From: Thiohalocapsa sp.
GTDB lineage: Bacteria; Pseudomonadota; Gammaproteobacteria; Chromatiales; Chromatiaceae
Reading direction: 5' to 3'
NCBI GenBank assembly: GCA_028277725.1
Contig: JANQFX010000024.1
Location: 124,001 to 188,000 of the forward strand
DNA: 64,000 bases
Shown: positions 1 through 9,998 of the stretch, piece by piece
How positions within the stretch are numbered: position 1 is the first letter of the stretch
How the letters are laid out: each line of letters begins with the position of its first letter
Position numbers and translations under genes: made by a program
The notes under the pieces: model-generated
What the model saw: the letters and a program-made list of their open reading frames with translations, nothing else
Database searches by the model: none
What the model was told of the DNA's origin: nothing

Positions 1-196
1 ATCGGGCTGGGGTTGATAGTCCTGCATGGGCCGGGCTCGATTGGGCTGATTCCAAACGCGAAGCCCGATAGCTTATCATCGCCGGACGCCAAGCTTCCTG
101 AGGAAACTCATGCAAGACTACGCTGGCGGAAACGCGTCGGGCCCGCGCGTATTCGGACTCGGGCGTATCCGGGTCCAAGCACATCCCGACAGGGGT

Positions 197-661
197 TCAG
201 TCGATGGCCAGCACCTGCACCCGGAGCCGTAGCGCACGCCGGCTGAGCGGGTGATTGAAGTCTACCTCCACACCGTCGGCCGCGACGGCGAGCACGGTGC
301 CCGCGGTCTGTTGCCCGCCCGGTGTCTCGAAGGTGAGTACCTGCCCAGGCTCGGCGGCGAAGTCGCCCGGGAGGTCGGCGCTCGGCAGGCGATGCACCAG
401 GTCCGGATCATGGCCGCCGAATACCGCGGAGCCCTCGGCGAGGAGTTGGGTATCGGTGCCGACGGGGAGGTCGGCGAGCAGGGATTCGAGTCCCGGCGCC
501 AGGGTGCCGTCACCGAGCCGGAAGCGAACGGGCTCCACATCCTCTGTGCAGAGCACCTCGGTGCCGTCGTCGAGCCAGATGCCGAGGTGCAGGGTCACCC
601 GGCGGTTGGACCAGGATTGGGTGGCGTCCGGTGCAGGACCTGACGGCGATGCTGATGACAT
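197..661 (-). CDS. fkpB: FKBP-type peptidyl-prolyl isomerase (SlpA/FkpB-like)
   Basis: The 154-residue product looks like a small cytoplasmic FKBP-type proline isomerase of the SlpA/FkpB kind, which helps protein folding. It has no signal peptide. The recognisable parts are the N-terminal strand VTLHLGIWLDDGTEV, the flap segment LGDGTLAPGLESLL, and the family's typical C-terminal stretch FNHPLSRRALRLRVQV. The length fits the family (about 150). In many gammaproteobacteria this gene sits beside lspA and ispH, but neither is visible in the 196 bases downstream. The ATG at 661 is chosen because the homology begins about 20 residues later and no better start is seen. No strong Shine-Dalgarno sequence precedes it. 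Confidence 0.8.
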   Translation of the reverse strand: MSSASPSGPAPDATQSWSNRRVTLHLGIWLDDGTEVLCTEDVEPVRFRLGDGTLAPGLESLLADLPVGTDTQLLAEGSAVFGGHDPDLVHRLPSADLPGDFAAEPGQVLTFETPGGQQTAGTVLAVAADGVEVDFNHPLSRRALRLRVQVLAID

Positions 662-766
662 GGCGGAGGCGCGACTCGGGAGCGGGACGGTGGCAGGGTC
701 GTGCCCGGCCGCTGCGCCGACTGCAGGGAGCTCGTCGGGTCAAGCGGTTGCCGGCCCGTTGGGGAT

Positions 767-907
767 CTAGACCAACAACTCCTGCGTGACGAACAGGTAG
801 CCGACCGAGACCACGACCAGCGCGATGGTGAGGTAGGGAATCAACAGACAGAATCCGGGTAGGTCGTTGCAGACCGCGCTGAGCTGGCAGAGCTTACAGT
901 TCTTCAC
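767..907 (-). CDS. Small single-span membrane protein with FNR-like Cys motif
   Basis: This predicts 46 residues starting at a GTG, with GGAG eight bases upstream. The N-terminus holds [10 protein letters not shown] (Cys 4, 7, 13), followed by Cys20. A hydrophobic segment at about residues 20-41 should form one transmembrane helix, leaving a short tail. The C-x2-C-x5-C spacing with Leu-Ser inside is the same as in the iron-sulfur N-terminus of FNR, including the FNR homologue at 56430-57188 in this window. I do not recognise the family. A cluster-binding or redox-sensing role is only a guess. The in-frame extension upstream has only a TTG start and looks non-coding. Confidence 0.55.
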   Translation of the reverse strand: MKNCKLCQLSAVCNDLPGFCLLIPYLTIALVVVSVGYLFVTQELLV

Positions 908-1263
908 AACAGAGTCTCCGACCTGATGATGCTTGGTTGGGGCGTTCTTCGGTTGGGGCGTTCTTAGCGTGCGATGTGAGACGGTTTCTGCATCCAAGCC
1001 TCGAAACCAACCCCTTCCCAGGGTTTATACCTAGTTCTGCCGAATTTTCAATAGGTATCGCAGGCAACCTGTCCGGGTTGTCGCCTTGTTTTTGGTCTCC
1101 GGCGGGCGGTTGGCCCGGGCCCACGCCATCGGGGGCGAGACCGTCGCGTTGCACGCCGAGAGGGCCGTCAATACCATCCGTGAACGGTCGGCGGCGCCTC
1201 GGCCGCCGATCACGCCAGCGGTGCAGCCTGCTCCGCGCGCCCACGCCCAACCAGGACAGACCC
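908..1263. other. Divergent intergenic region
   Basis: These 356 bases separate the minus-strand small membrane gene from rimO and should hold both promoters. An A+T-richer patch lies at about 1020-1060. I could not pick out a convincing -35/-10 pair, terminator or RNA gene. Confidence 0.5.
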
Positions 1264-2619
1264 ATGCCGCACTCCCCGCCGCCCGCCACCGACATGGACG
1301 GACGAACCATTCCGCAGGTCGGCTTCGTCAGCCTGGGCTGTCCCAAGGCCACCGTGGACTCCGAGCGCATCCTGACCCAGCTCCGCGCCGAGGGCTACGG
1401 CATCTCCCCGGACTACGATGGCGCGGACCTCGTGGTGGTGAATACCTGCGGTTTCATCGATGCGGCCGTGGAGGAGTCCCTGGACGCCATCGGCGAGGCG
1501 CTGGACCAGCACGGCCGCGTCGTCGTCACCGGCTGCCTGGGCGCGCGGCGCGAGCTGATCGAGGGCGCCCACCCGCGCGTGCTCGCCGTCACCGGCCCGC
1601 ACGCCTACGACGAGGTCATGGCCGCCGTCCATGCGCACCTGCCGCGGCCCGAGGACCCCTTCACCAGCTTGTTGCCGCAGACCGGTGTCAAGCTCACGCC
1701 GCCGCACTACGCCTACGTCAAGATCTCCGAGGGCTGCAACCATCGTTGCAGCTTCTGCATCATCCCGAGCATGCGTGGCGACCTGGTCAGCCGGCCCATC
1801 GGCGCCATCATGGCCGAGGCCGAGCGGCTGGTGGACGGCGGCGTGCGCGAGCTGCTGATCATCTCCCAGGACACCAGCGCCTACGGGCTGGACCTCAGGT
1901 ACCGGACCGACTTCTGGCAGGGCCGCCCGCTGGGCACCGACATCGAGACCCTGGCCCGGACCCTCGGCGAGCTGCAGGCCTGGGTGCGGCTGCACTATGT
2001 CTACCCCTATCCGCACGTCGATCGCCTGGTGCCGCTGATGGCGGACGGGCTGATCCTGCCCTATCTCGACATGCCCCTGCAGCATGCAAGCGCGCCGGTG
2101 CTGAAGGCCATGCGCCGCCCGGCCGCGGCCGAGAAGGTGCTTGAGCGGCTGGCGAGCTGGCGTCGGACTTGCCCGAAGCTGGTCATGCGCAGCACCTTCA
2201 TCGTCGGCTTCCCGGGCGAGACCGAGGCCGATTTCGCTGAGCTGCTGGCCTTCCTGCAGGAGGCCCAGCTCGACCGCGTCGGCTGCTTCGCCTACTCACC
2301 GGTCGCCGGCGCCTCGGCCAACGCCCTGCCCGACGCCGTCCCCGAGGCCCTCAAGGAAGAGCGCCTGGAACGCTTCATGGCCGCCCAGGCCGAGATCAGC
2401 CAGGCCAAGCTCGCCGCCCGCGTCGGACAGCGGATGATCGTGCTGGTGGACGAGGTGCTGGCGGACCGGGTCATCGCCCGCAGCCATGCCGACGCCCCGG
2501 AGATCGACGGCAGCGTCATCATCGACGGCGCCTGGGAACTGTCCCCCGGCGATTTCATCGAGGTCGACATCACCGCGAGCCTGGAGCACGATCTGATCGG
2601 CGAGCCGGTGTGCGAGTGA
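1264..2619 (+). CDS. rimO: Ribosomal protein S12 methylthiotransferase RimO
   Basis: RimO is a radical-SAM enzyme that adds a methylthio group to an aspartate of ribosomal protein S12. The 451-residue product shows the N-terminal UPF0004 cysteines ([24 protein letters not shown]), which bind the auxiliary [4Fe-4S] cluster. It also has the radical-SAM motif [17 protein letters not shown] and a C-terminal TRAM-like domain. [12 protein letters not shown] and [17 protein letters not shown] point to RimO rather than MiaB. The start at 1264 follows AGGA by eight bases. The frame stays open upstream to 937, but that stretch has no homology-like sequence. Confidence 0.95.
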   Translation: MPHSPPPATDMDGRTIPQVGFVSLGCPKATVDSERILTQLRAEGYGISPDYDGADLVVVNTCGFIDAAVEESLDAIGEALDQHGRVVVTGCLGARRELIEGAHPRVLAVTGPHAYDEVMAAVHAHLPRPEDPFTSLLPQTGVKLTPPHYAYVKISEGCNHRCSFCIIPSMRGDLVSRPIGAIMAEAERLVDGGVRELLIISQDTSAYGLDLRYRTDFWQGRPLGTDIETLARTLGELQAWVRLHYVYPYPHVDRLVPLMADGLILPYLDMPLQHASAPVLKAMRRPAAAEKVLERLASWRRTCPKLVMRSTFIVGFPGETEADFAELLAFLQEAQLDRVGCFAYSPVAGASANALPDAVPEALKEERLERFMAAQAEISQAKLAARVGQRMIVLVDEVLADRVIARSHADAPEIDGSVIIDGAWELSPGDFIEVDITASLEHDLIGEPVCE

Positions 2620-2768
2620 GCCAGTGGGTGGGGGCACCCTCACCCTCATCGTCGTCCGCGTTTGCTGGGCGGCGCAGGGGACGGCCGGCGCACCGAGGCA
2701 CGACCTGCTTGAATGCGAAAGCTGTCCCTGTCCGCAAAACCCGCCGTCATCACTTGGAGAGCCAGACC

Positions 2769-3233
2769 ATGCGCCTGATCACAACTGTCGTCACAACCGT
2801 CGCCGCCATCCTGCTTGCGACCATTGCATCCGCGGCCTCGGCCGCCGACGGCATGCTGGTGCTGGAGAGCCCCTACGACGCGAAGACGACCATGGACCGG
2901 GTGCAGGAGCAGGTCGAGGCCCGCGATCTCAAGGTGTTTGCGCGCATCGACCACGCCGCCGGCGCGGCGAAGATCGGCAAGGAACTCAGGCCGACGGAGC
3001 TGGTCATCTTCGGCAACCCGCAGGGCGGCACGCCGTTTATGGCCTGCGAGCAGACCATTGGCATCGATCTGCCGCTCAAGGCATTGGTCTGGGAAGACGC
3101 CGAAGGTCAGGTCTGGCTCGGCTGGAATGATCCGGCCTTTATCGCCGAGCGGCACGGCGTGAGCGATTGCCCGCAGGCAGCAAAGCTGCAAGGGGCGCTC
3201 CAGGGGCTCGCCGACGCCGTGGTTGCGCCTTAG
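2769..3233 (+). CDS. Exported DUF302 domain protein
   Basis: The 154-residue protein begins with a clear signal peptide: hydrophobic to about residue 20, with a probable cut after ASAA. A DUF302 domain follows, recognisable by SPYDAKTTMDRV, VFARIDHAAGAA, LVIFGNPQGGTPFM and the closing LVWEDAEGQVWLGWNDP. DUF302 proteins are small, probably periplasmic, and of unknown biochemical role, and are often seen in sulfur oxidisers. GGAGA precedes the start by about ten bases. Convergent with the decayed gene downstream. Confidence 0.8.
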   Translation: MRLITTVVTTVAAILLATIASAASAADGMLVLESPYDAKTTMDRVQEQVEARDLKVFARIDHAAGAAKIGKELRPTELVIFGNPQGGTPFMACEQTIGIDLPLKALVWEDAEGQVWLGWNDPAFIAERHGVSDCPQAAKLQGALQGLADAVVAP

Positions 3234-3272
3234 TCCCTTACCTCCAAAATCTTCGACAAATCGGTGAAGAGT

Positions 3273-4789
3273 TCAAAGCGCCGCTCTGACCAGGCTAGGT
3301 TGCACGAAGTACTCGCGGATCACGAGTGCGGTGACGACGACGCGGCGGCCGAGCCTGGTAAAGAAGTACTTGTCGGTGTGGGCGACCTTCTTGATGAGGC
3401 CGTGGGTGCGCAGGCGCTTGATTAGGTAGGAGGCGCGGGCGGGCGTGAGCCCTGCGATGTGGGCGCGCAGGTCGCCGGCGCGGAAGCCGGAAATCGACCA
3501 CTCGCCGCGCGCCAGGGTGAGGAACAGCCGGTAGTCGGCGTCGAGGAAGAGGTCGAAACCGCGAAAGGAACGGCCCTTCACCTTGGCCGGAGCGGCCATC
3601 TTGGCCAGCGCCTTCTGCGCGGCGTCGGGGTTGTCGAGGCAGGCCATGAAGGCGAGATAGCGGTCGTTGGCGGCATGCATGAGTTGGCGCAGGTCGCCGA
3701 GGCTGTAGATCGGTGTTAAGCAGTGGGGCGAGCTTGAAGACGCGCTCGCCGTTACGCTGTTCCACGTGGCGGTGGTGCTTGAAGAAGGAGACATCGTTGG
3801 CGGTGCACTCGACGCGCGCGATGATGCCGGCTTTATCGTAGAGCTTGAGGCTGGCGGGTCCCATGTGGTGGCGGATGCGGGTGCCCTGGAGGCGGGTCGA
3901 GAAATCGTTGCCGACCTCGCCTTGGTCGTGGGCGGAGAGTTTGTGCCCGAGGAACGTGGCGACATGCTCGGCCTTGCCACATGCACGGCGGTGCGCACGA
4001 TCGACTCATACAAGGGTTGGAAGATCGCCTGTTTGCGGAAGACCACGTCGGTGGCGTACTCGACCTGCATGAAGCTCCAGTGCACGCCGTTGCGGAAGTG
4101 GCGCACGACGGGGCAGCAGTGCCGTGCCCAGTCATCGAGCCGGCGATGCAGCACGGTGGCATCGAGGCTGTCGGCGAGGCGTTGGGCCGCGAGCGGATCG
4201 GCAAGGTGCAGGAAGGCGTTGTCGGCGGTCTCGAAGGCGATGCCGGCCTGCGTCAGTTGCCGCGCCAGCCAGCCGTGGCCGTTGAAGTAGACCTGCAGGC
4301 GAAACGGCGCCCAGGTCGGCACTCGCACATAGCACAGGCCAAACTGCGCGTCGATGAAGTAGAAGTAGTCGTGCAGGCACTTGCCGCTGATCGGCTTGAA
4401 GAAGGTCTTGCCGCTCGCCTTGTCGTGCCAGGGACGGTAGGAGGAGCAGGCCTCCATGGCGGAGAAGATGTGCACCAGCCCCGGCGATCGCCGCGCTCGG
4501 CGAGGATCTGCTGGACCCGGTCCTCCTTGCGAAACGCCTTGAGCTTACGGATGAACTCGACTTCAAGCCCGGCCTCGGCGGCCAGGCGCTCGGCGTTGGC
4601 GCGGCTCTCATCGCGCAACGGCTCTGCCCAGCGCGCATAGTCGAACAGCCGGATGCCGCGCCTACCGAGGTAGCCCGCCATCGCCCGAGCGTGGCAGATG
4701 TCCGGCAGCGTGCCCGTGATCACGACCCGGTCGAAGCATGAGAGCACGCAGCCGATCTCGTCCCGATGTTGCTCAACGAAGGGGTTCAT
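3273..4789 (-). pseudogene. Frameshifted gene of a repeated, transposon-like family
   Basis: Three frames must be joined to rebuild one protein of about 500 residues. The N-terminus MNPFVEQHRDEIG... runs from 4789 to about 4480. A second frame starting at HIFSAMEACSSYRPWHDK runs to about 3985. A third carries MGPASLKLYDKAGIIARVEC to about 3725. The second frame then resumes with IYSLGDLRQLMHAANDRY to the stop at 3273. From memory this family, ending in a winged-helix-like SYLIKRLRTHGLIKKV segment, occurs in several copies in some proteobacterial genomes. Its function is unknown to me. Three frame breaks mean no full product is made. No terminal inverted repeats were found. Confidence 0.7.
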
Positions 4790-5001
4790 CGCTCGACTCC
4801 GTTGCTGAGAGGGTTACCTCGAACGATAGTAGATCCGGCCTGTTTGGCTCCGGCTTCGCCGGGTTGGGAGCCTGCCCGAATTTGATCGTTCGGGCGCTCC
4901 AGCGCGGAACGCCGGACCGGCCGCTCCAGCGGCCCTTGTTAATCGATCGGTAGGTCGGTTTCCATTCGTCGCCAGGGAACGCAACGTCCTTGATCATGAC
5001 C
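4790..5001. other. Spacer between decayed gene and old end of CRISPR array
   Basis: These 212 bases contain short GC-rich hairpins, such as CCGGC-TTC-GCCGG near 4850, and no supported gene. A 74-codon minus-strand frame across it is not recognisable. Confidence 0.4.
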
Positions 5002-5037
5002 CTTGCAATGAGGCTGTGGCGTATTTGCTGCGGAGAG
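5002..5037 (-). repeat. Degenerate terminal CRISPR repeat
   Basis: Over the 32 bases from 5006 it matches the repeat with six substitutions, and it is followed by a 38-nt spacer-like segment before the next repeat. Its outer four bases do not match. It ends GAGAG on the plus strand, like the old repeats. It marks the leader-distal end. Confidence 0.75.
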
Positions 5038-5075
5038 CGCAGCTTGGCGGCGGACTTGGTGGCGAGCGCGAAGGT

Positions 5076-5097
5076 GCTTCAATGAGGCCGCGGAGAG
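5076..5097 (-). repeat. CRISPR repeat with 14-nt internal deletion
   Basis: This unit keeps the first 18 and last 4 bases of the repeat (plus strand) and lacks the 14 between two CGG triplets, which fits slippage between short direct repeats. The deletion removes half of the hairpin, so the adjoining crRNA is probably not processed normally. Confidence 0.85.
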
Positions 5098-8000
5098 GAC
5101 AGCATGAGCAAGAAGACGACCGCCGCCGAGACCCGCGCTTCAATGAGGCCGCGGCGAATTCGCCACGGAGAGGACTTCCCGCATCGGTTCCAGCCCGCCT
5201 TCTTGAAGGCTTCAATGAGGCCGCGGCGAATTCGCCACGGAGAGGACAAGATGAACAAACGCTATTCCATCTACCCGACGCTTCAATGAGGCCGCGGCGA
5301 ATTCGCCACGGAGAGGCATCCCGCCGTACAAGGAAACGCAGGCTTATGTGCCGCTTCAATGAGGCCGCGGCGAATTCGCCACGGAGAGGCCCCCAGGGCG
5401 CCACCTCCAGCGCGCGGGCGGCGGGCTTCAATGAGGCCGCGGCGAATTCGCCACGGAGAGACACATCAATGAACCACTACGGCAACGAGTCGCCGCATGC
5501 TTCAATGAGGCCGCGGCGAATTCGCCACGGAGAGCGGCGGCATTGCGTTGCCGAATGGCGCGACGTTGCCGGCTTCAATGAGGCCGCGGCGAATTCGCCA
5601 CGGAGAGGTAGGAGGTACCCATGCTCGATGAGCCCAACGCGACGCTTCAATGAGGCCGCGGCGAATTCGCCACGGAGAGCACCCCAACAGCTACGCCGAC
5701 AGCACCGTCAACACGGCTTCAATGAGGCCGCGGCGAATTCGCCACGGAGAGACACGTGTATTTACGATCTCCCGTAGTGGTATTTGGTGCTTCAATGAGG
5801 CCGCGGCGAATTCGCCACGGAGAGTGAAGAGGCGGGGTGGCTCCTGGAGCTGCCGGACATTGCTTCAATGAGGCCGCGGCGAATTCGCCACGGAGAGCCG
5901 TCGAGGTCCGTCATATCGGATTGCAGCTGACTCGCTTCAATGAGGCCGCGGCGAATTCGCCACGGAGAGCCGCTGGCGGTCTCTTTTATAGGCGTAGGCC
6001 GAGTAGCTTCAATGAGGCCGCGGCGAATTCGCCACGGAGAGCGCCTTAACCGGCATGAATTGCTACATCGCCCGCGAGGCTTCAATGAGGCCGCGGCGAA
6101 TTCGCCACGGAGAGGTACTCGGCGATGCAGGGCGGTGCTCAGGTCGCAATGCTTCAATGAGGCCGCGGCGAATTCGCCACGGAGAGCAGCTGCAATCCGC
6201 TGTGACGGACATCGAGGGCGACGTGCTTCAATGAGGCCGCGGCGAATTCGCCACGGAGAGGACGACCGTCTCGTAGAAGTCGAGCAGATTCTCGGGGCGG
6301 CTTCAATGAGGCCGCGGCGAATTCGCCACGGAGACCCCTGCGCAGCAAGTGCGCCAGAAACGGCACCCGGTATGCTTCAATGAGGCCGCGGCGAATTCGC
6401 CACGGAGACGTGCGTGGGCAGCGTCAATTCCCGGGTATCACTCGCGCTTCAATGAGGCCGCGGCGAATTCGCCACGGAGACCAGGGTAACAGGCACAACC
6501 GGCCACCTTGCCAATAGGGCTTCAATGAGGCCGCGGCGAATTCGCCACGGAGACCCTGCGCGCGGCCGAAGTGTCTGCTGCACCGGCCATCGCTTCAATG
6601 AGGCCGCGGCGAATTCGCCACGGAGACCAAAAATGCGCTTTTTACTATCGGCACATATGGCGGGGCTTCAATGAGGCCGCGGCGAATTCGCCACGGAGAC
6701 CGTCGGCACAACCGGCCCGGCTGCGCATACCGCCGCGCTTCAATGAGGCCGCGGCGAATTCGCCACGGAGACGTCGGCGCGCGGAACGCTTGTGACGCCG
6801 CCGCCATGCTTCAATGAGGCCGCGGCGAATTCGCCACGGAGACGCGCGGTGCTGCTGATCATCGTCGCGATCGCCGCGTAGCTTCAATGAGGCCGCGGCG
6901 AATTCGCCACGGAGACCTGTGTCATAGCTGCCATAGCCGAAAAACGATTAAAGAGCTTCAATGAGGCCGCGGCGAATTCGCCACGGAGACTAAAGAATTT
7001 ACAGCGCGTAACACTTGAACGTGTGCTGCTTCAATGAGGCCGCGGCGAATTCGCCACGGAGACGAGCTGGTAGTGTGCCACCCCCGACAACTTCATTCCG
7101 CTTCAATGAGGCCGCGGCGAATTCGCCACGGAGACATTGCCCACATGGTAAACAAGGGCGTCCTGCAGCCAGGCTTCAATGAGGCCGCGGCGAATTCGCC
7201 ACGGAGACCATCGCATATCAATACTCGGTACGTGTGGTTGAAGAGCTTCAATGAGGCCGCGGCGAATTCGCCACGGAGACCCTGGTGGCCTGGTGGCGGG
7301 CCTGGTGGCCTGGTGGGCTTCAATGAGGCCGCGGCGAATTCGCCACGGAGACAACGTTGATGCATTATGTGTATTACCAAGATGATGGTGCTTCAATGAG
7401 GCCGCGGCGAATTCGCCACGGAGACCAGCCAGATCAGGTTGGTGCAGTCCAGGATGGCGCCGAGCTTCAATGAGGCCGCGGCGAATTCGCCACGGAGACA
7501 CAGCGCGCCGTCTACCTCGTCGACGACGATACCCCGCTTCAATGAGGCCGCGGCGAATTCGCCACGGAGACTCCAGCAGATCGGCGGGCCGTCAGTGACG
7601 GTTTGGCGCGCTTCAATGAGGCCGCGGCGAATTCGCCACGGAGACCACTCGAGCTTTGGGATACCTTCCATCACCCGGTCGCTTCAATGAGGCCGCGGCG
7701 AATTCGCCACGGAGACGTCAGACGGCTTGTCGAAAAGACCGTGATTCACGAGCTTCAATGAGGCCGCGGCGAATTCGCCACGGAGACAACCGTCCACCGT
7801 CCGCAGGGACACGAAGATGGCATCCGCTTCAATGAGGCCGCGGCGAATTCGCCACGGAGACAGAACGGCAATACCATCTTTCAAAACACTAAATATTGCT
7901 TCAATGAGGCCGCGGCGAATTCGCCACGGAGACTGCGGCCGATGTCCATGAAGTACCGCGGTATCTACGAGCTTCAATGAGGCCGCGGCGAATTCGCCAC

Positions 8001-9744
8001 GGAGACGAACAGGGGCACGTTTCCCATGTGGCGTGTGTAGGAGCTTCAATGAGGCCGCGGCGAATTCGCCACGGAGACCCTGAACACAGCGATGGAAACG
8101 CTTGTCCCGACTCTGCTTCAATGAGGCCGCGGCGAATTCGCCACGGAGACCCGCGCCGCCAGAGCGATTCAAACCGATAATCGTCGAGCTTCAATGAGGC
8201 CGCGGCGAATTCGCCACGGAGACCCGGCGTGGTGTCCCACATGATCAATAAGGGGGTGTTGCTTCAATGAGGCCGCGGCGAATTCGCCACGGAGACTCGA
8301 AAACGTGCGCGCCCTGCCCTGCGCATCCAGAAGGCTTCAATGAGGCCGCGGCGAATTCGCCACGGAGACACAGCACAAAGGGCTTCGGCGAGTCATCCCA
8401 CACACTGCTTCAATGAGGCCGCGGCGAATTCGCCACGGAGACCACGTCGTTCGACGGGACCCATGCCAAAAAAACGATAGGCTTCAATGAGGCCGCGGCG
8501 AATTCGCCACGGAGACCCTGGTAAACTTGGGTAAGGCCAAGCATTTCCTGGCGCTTCAATGAGGCCGCGGCGAATTCGCCACGGAGACGGCGGTGTTGAG
8601 GTCTTCGACCGACTCAATCGGCTCGCTTCAATGAGGCCGCGGCGAATTCGCCACGGAGACGCCCTCAGAAAGACGCCAGTAGCAATGAAAGCCCACATGC
8701 TTCAATGAGGCCGCGGCGAATTCGCCACGGAGACCCTCCTCACGTGGCGGCGTTGGAGCGGCATCGTCACGCTTCAATGAGGCCGCGGCGAATTCGCCAC
8801 GGAGACTCAAAAGGTCACAGAACTTCGGTTGTCTGTTCTTGGCTTCAATGAGGCCGCGGCGAATTCGCCACGGAGACATCGACCCGCGACACAAGCCAAG
8901 CCCGAACATGAGGGCTTCAATGAGGCCGCGGCGAATTCGCCACGGAGACCTGCTAGCTTGCTTCCCTAGCCCCCTGTGTATACTATGCTTCAATGAGGCC
9001 GCGGCGAATTCGCCACGGAGACAGCAGAAGAAAACGGTGGTGTTGTTTTAAGAACTTTCGCTTCAATGAGGCCGCGGCGAATTCGCCACGGAGACAACGA
9101 GAGGTAACGATGAGCAAGAAAACCACACTGGGCTTCAATGAGGCCGCGGCGAATTCGCCACGGAGACGTGGTGCATGAAAAGCTCAACAGCGTTGGCCTC
9201 TCGCTTCAATGAGGCCGCGGCGAATTCGCCACGGAGACCAACCCCGAGAGCGCGCAGGACCGACGCCACACGTCGCTTCAATGAGGCCGCGGCGAATTCG
9301 CCACGGAGACCTCAGACTCGGCACCCCATGCGCCGGCCTTGCTGTGCTTCAATGAGGCCGCGGCGAATTCGCCACGGAGACTCCAGCGCGATGACGATTT
9401 GCCGGGGGATATACAAGCTTCAATGAGGCCGCGGCGAATTCGCCACGGAGACGCCGGCGTGCACAATGCCTATCAGGGCAAGGGGCACGAGCTTCAATGA
9501 GGCCGCGGCGAATTCGCCACGGAGACGCCGTGCCACCCGTCGGGTGGCGCTGTGGACGATGTGCTTCAATGAGGCCGCGGCGAATTCGCCACGGAGACTA
9601 AATGTATTTCACAACATAAGCACTCATAATAGCCGCTTCAATGAGGCCGCGGCGAATTCGCCACGGAGACCACCCCCGCAGACGCGGAATCCGGCTCAAG
9701 GTCACGCCGCTTCAATGAGGCCGCGGCGAATTCGCCACGGAGAC

Positions 9745-9998
9745 CGCTCGCGTGGAGCGCGAGTTTTGGCGCGCCTCGGGGGATAGATTGCGAGCGGTGT
9801 GGGGGGTTCGTCAAGTCGGGAGGTTGCCAGTTCCGGTGCTCCACGAGATAGCGCACATAAGGTACGAATTTTTAAGGAGCTGGCGGACGCGAGCGCTGGC
9901 GGGGTTTGGGACGGCACTGGAGCTCTCGCGTCGAGTCGGCGGACGGGGGCGGCGTTGGAGGTTGCCTCCGGTCGTCGCCCGCCGGCTGCTGTGCTGCG
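9745..9998 (-). promoter_or_regulatory. CRISPR leader
   Basis: The 254 bases between the cas2 stop and the first repeat carry no gene and form the expected leader, read on the minus strand. An AT-rich tract lies near 9858-9876. A TTGACG hexamer (9809-9814, minus strand) could be a -35 element, but no good -10 is seen at the right spacing. New spacers should enter next to 9744. Confidence 0.7.

Larger units (their letters stand above)
5002..9744 (-). CRISPR. CRISPR array, type I-G associated, 64 full repeats
   Basis: There are 64 nearly identical 36-nt repeats, beginning at 5137 and ending with the one at 9709-9744. A 22-nt deleted repeat (5076) and a degenerate one (5002) lie at the low end. 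Spacers are 35-39 nt. In transcribed (minus) orientation the repeat starts GTCTCC or CTCTCC and ends ATTGAAGC, a usual CRISPR 3' end that would give an 8-nt 5' handle. The middle is the palindrome GGCGAATTCGCC, so nearly every repeat carries an EcoRI site. Read on the minus strand the stem has 8 pairs with one U-G wobble. On the plus strand that pair becomes a C-A mismatch. This, the decay at the low end and the adjacent cas2 put the leader at the high-coordinate end. Confidence 0.98.

Noticed and set aside
13-246. A 77-codon plus-strand frame at the window start
   Set aside because: It has no recognisable sequence and overlaps the end of fkpB; the first 196 bases show no supported gene.
4773-4997. 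A 74-codon minus-strand frame beginning MIKDVAFPGDEW
   Set aside because: It has no ribosome binding site or family likeness, and runs into the decayed gene.
5016-9466. Many open frames with repeated FNEAAANSPRR or RGEFAAASLK segments, which look like a repetitive protein
   Set aside because: They are translations of the CRISPR repeat; the spacers between them have no coding pattern.
9809-9814. TTGACG as the -35 of a leader promoter
   Set aside because: No acceptable -10 lies 16-18 bases away, so it is not called as a promoter.
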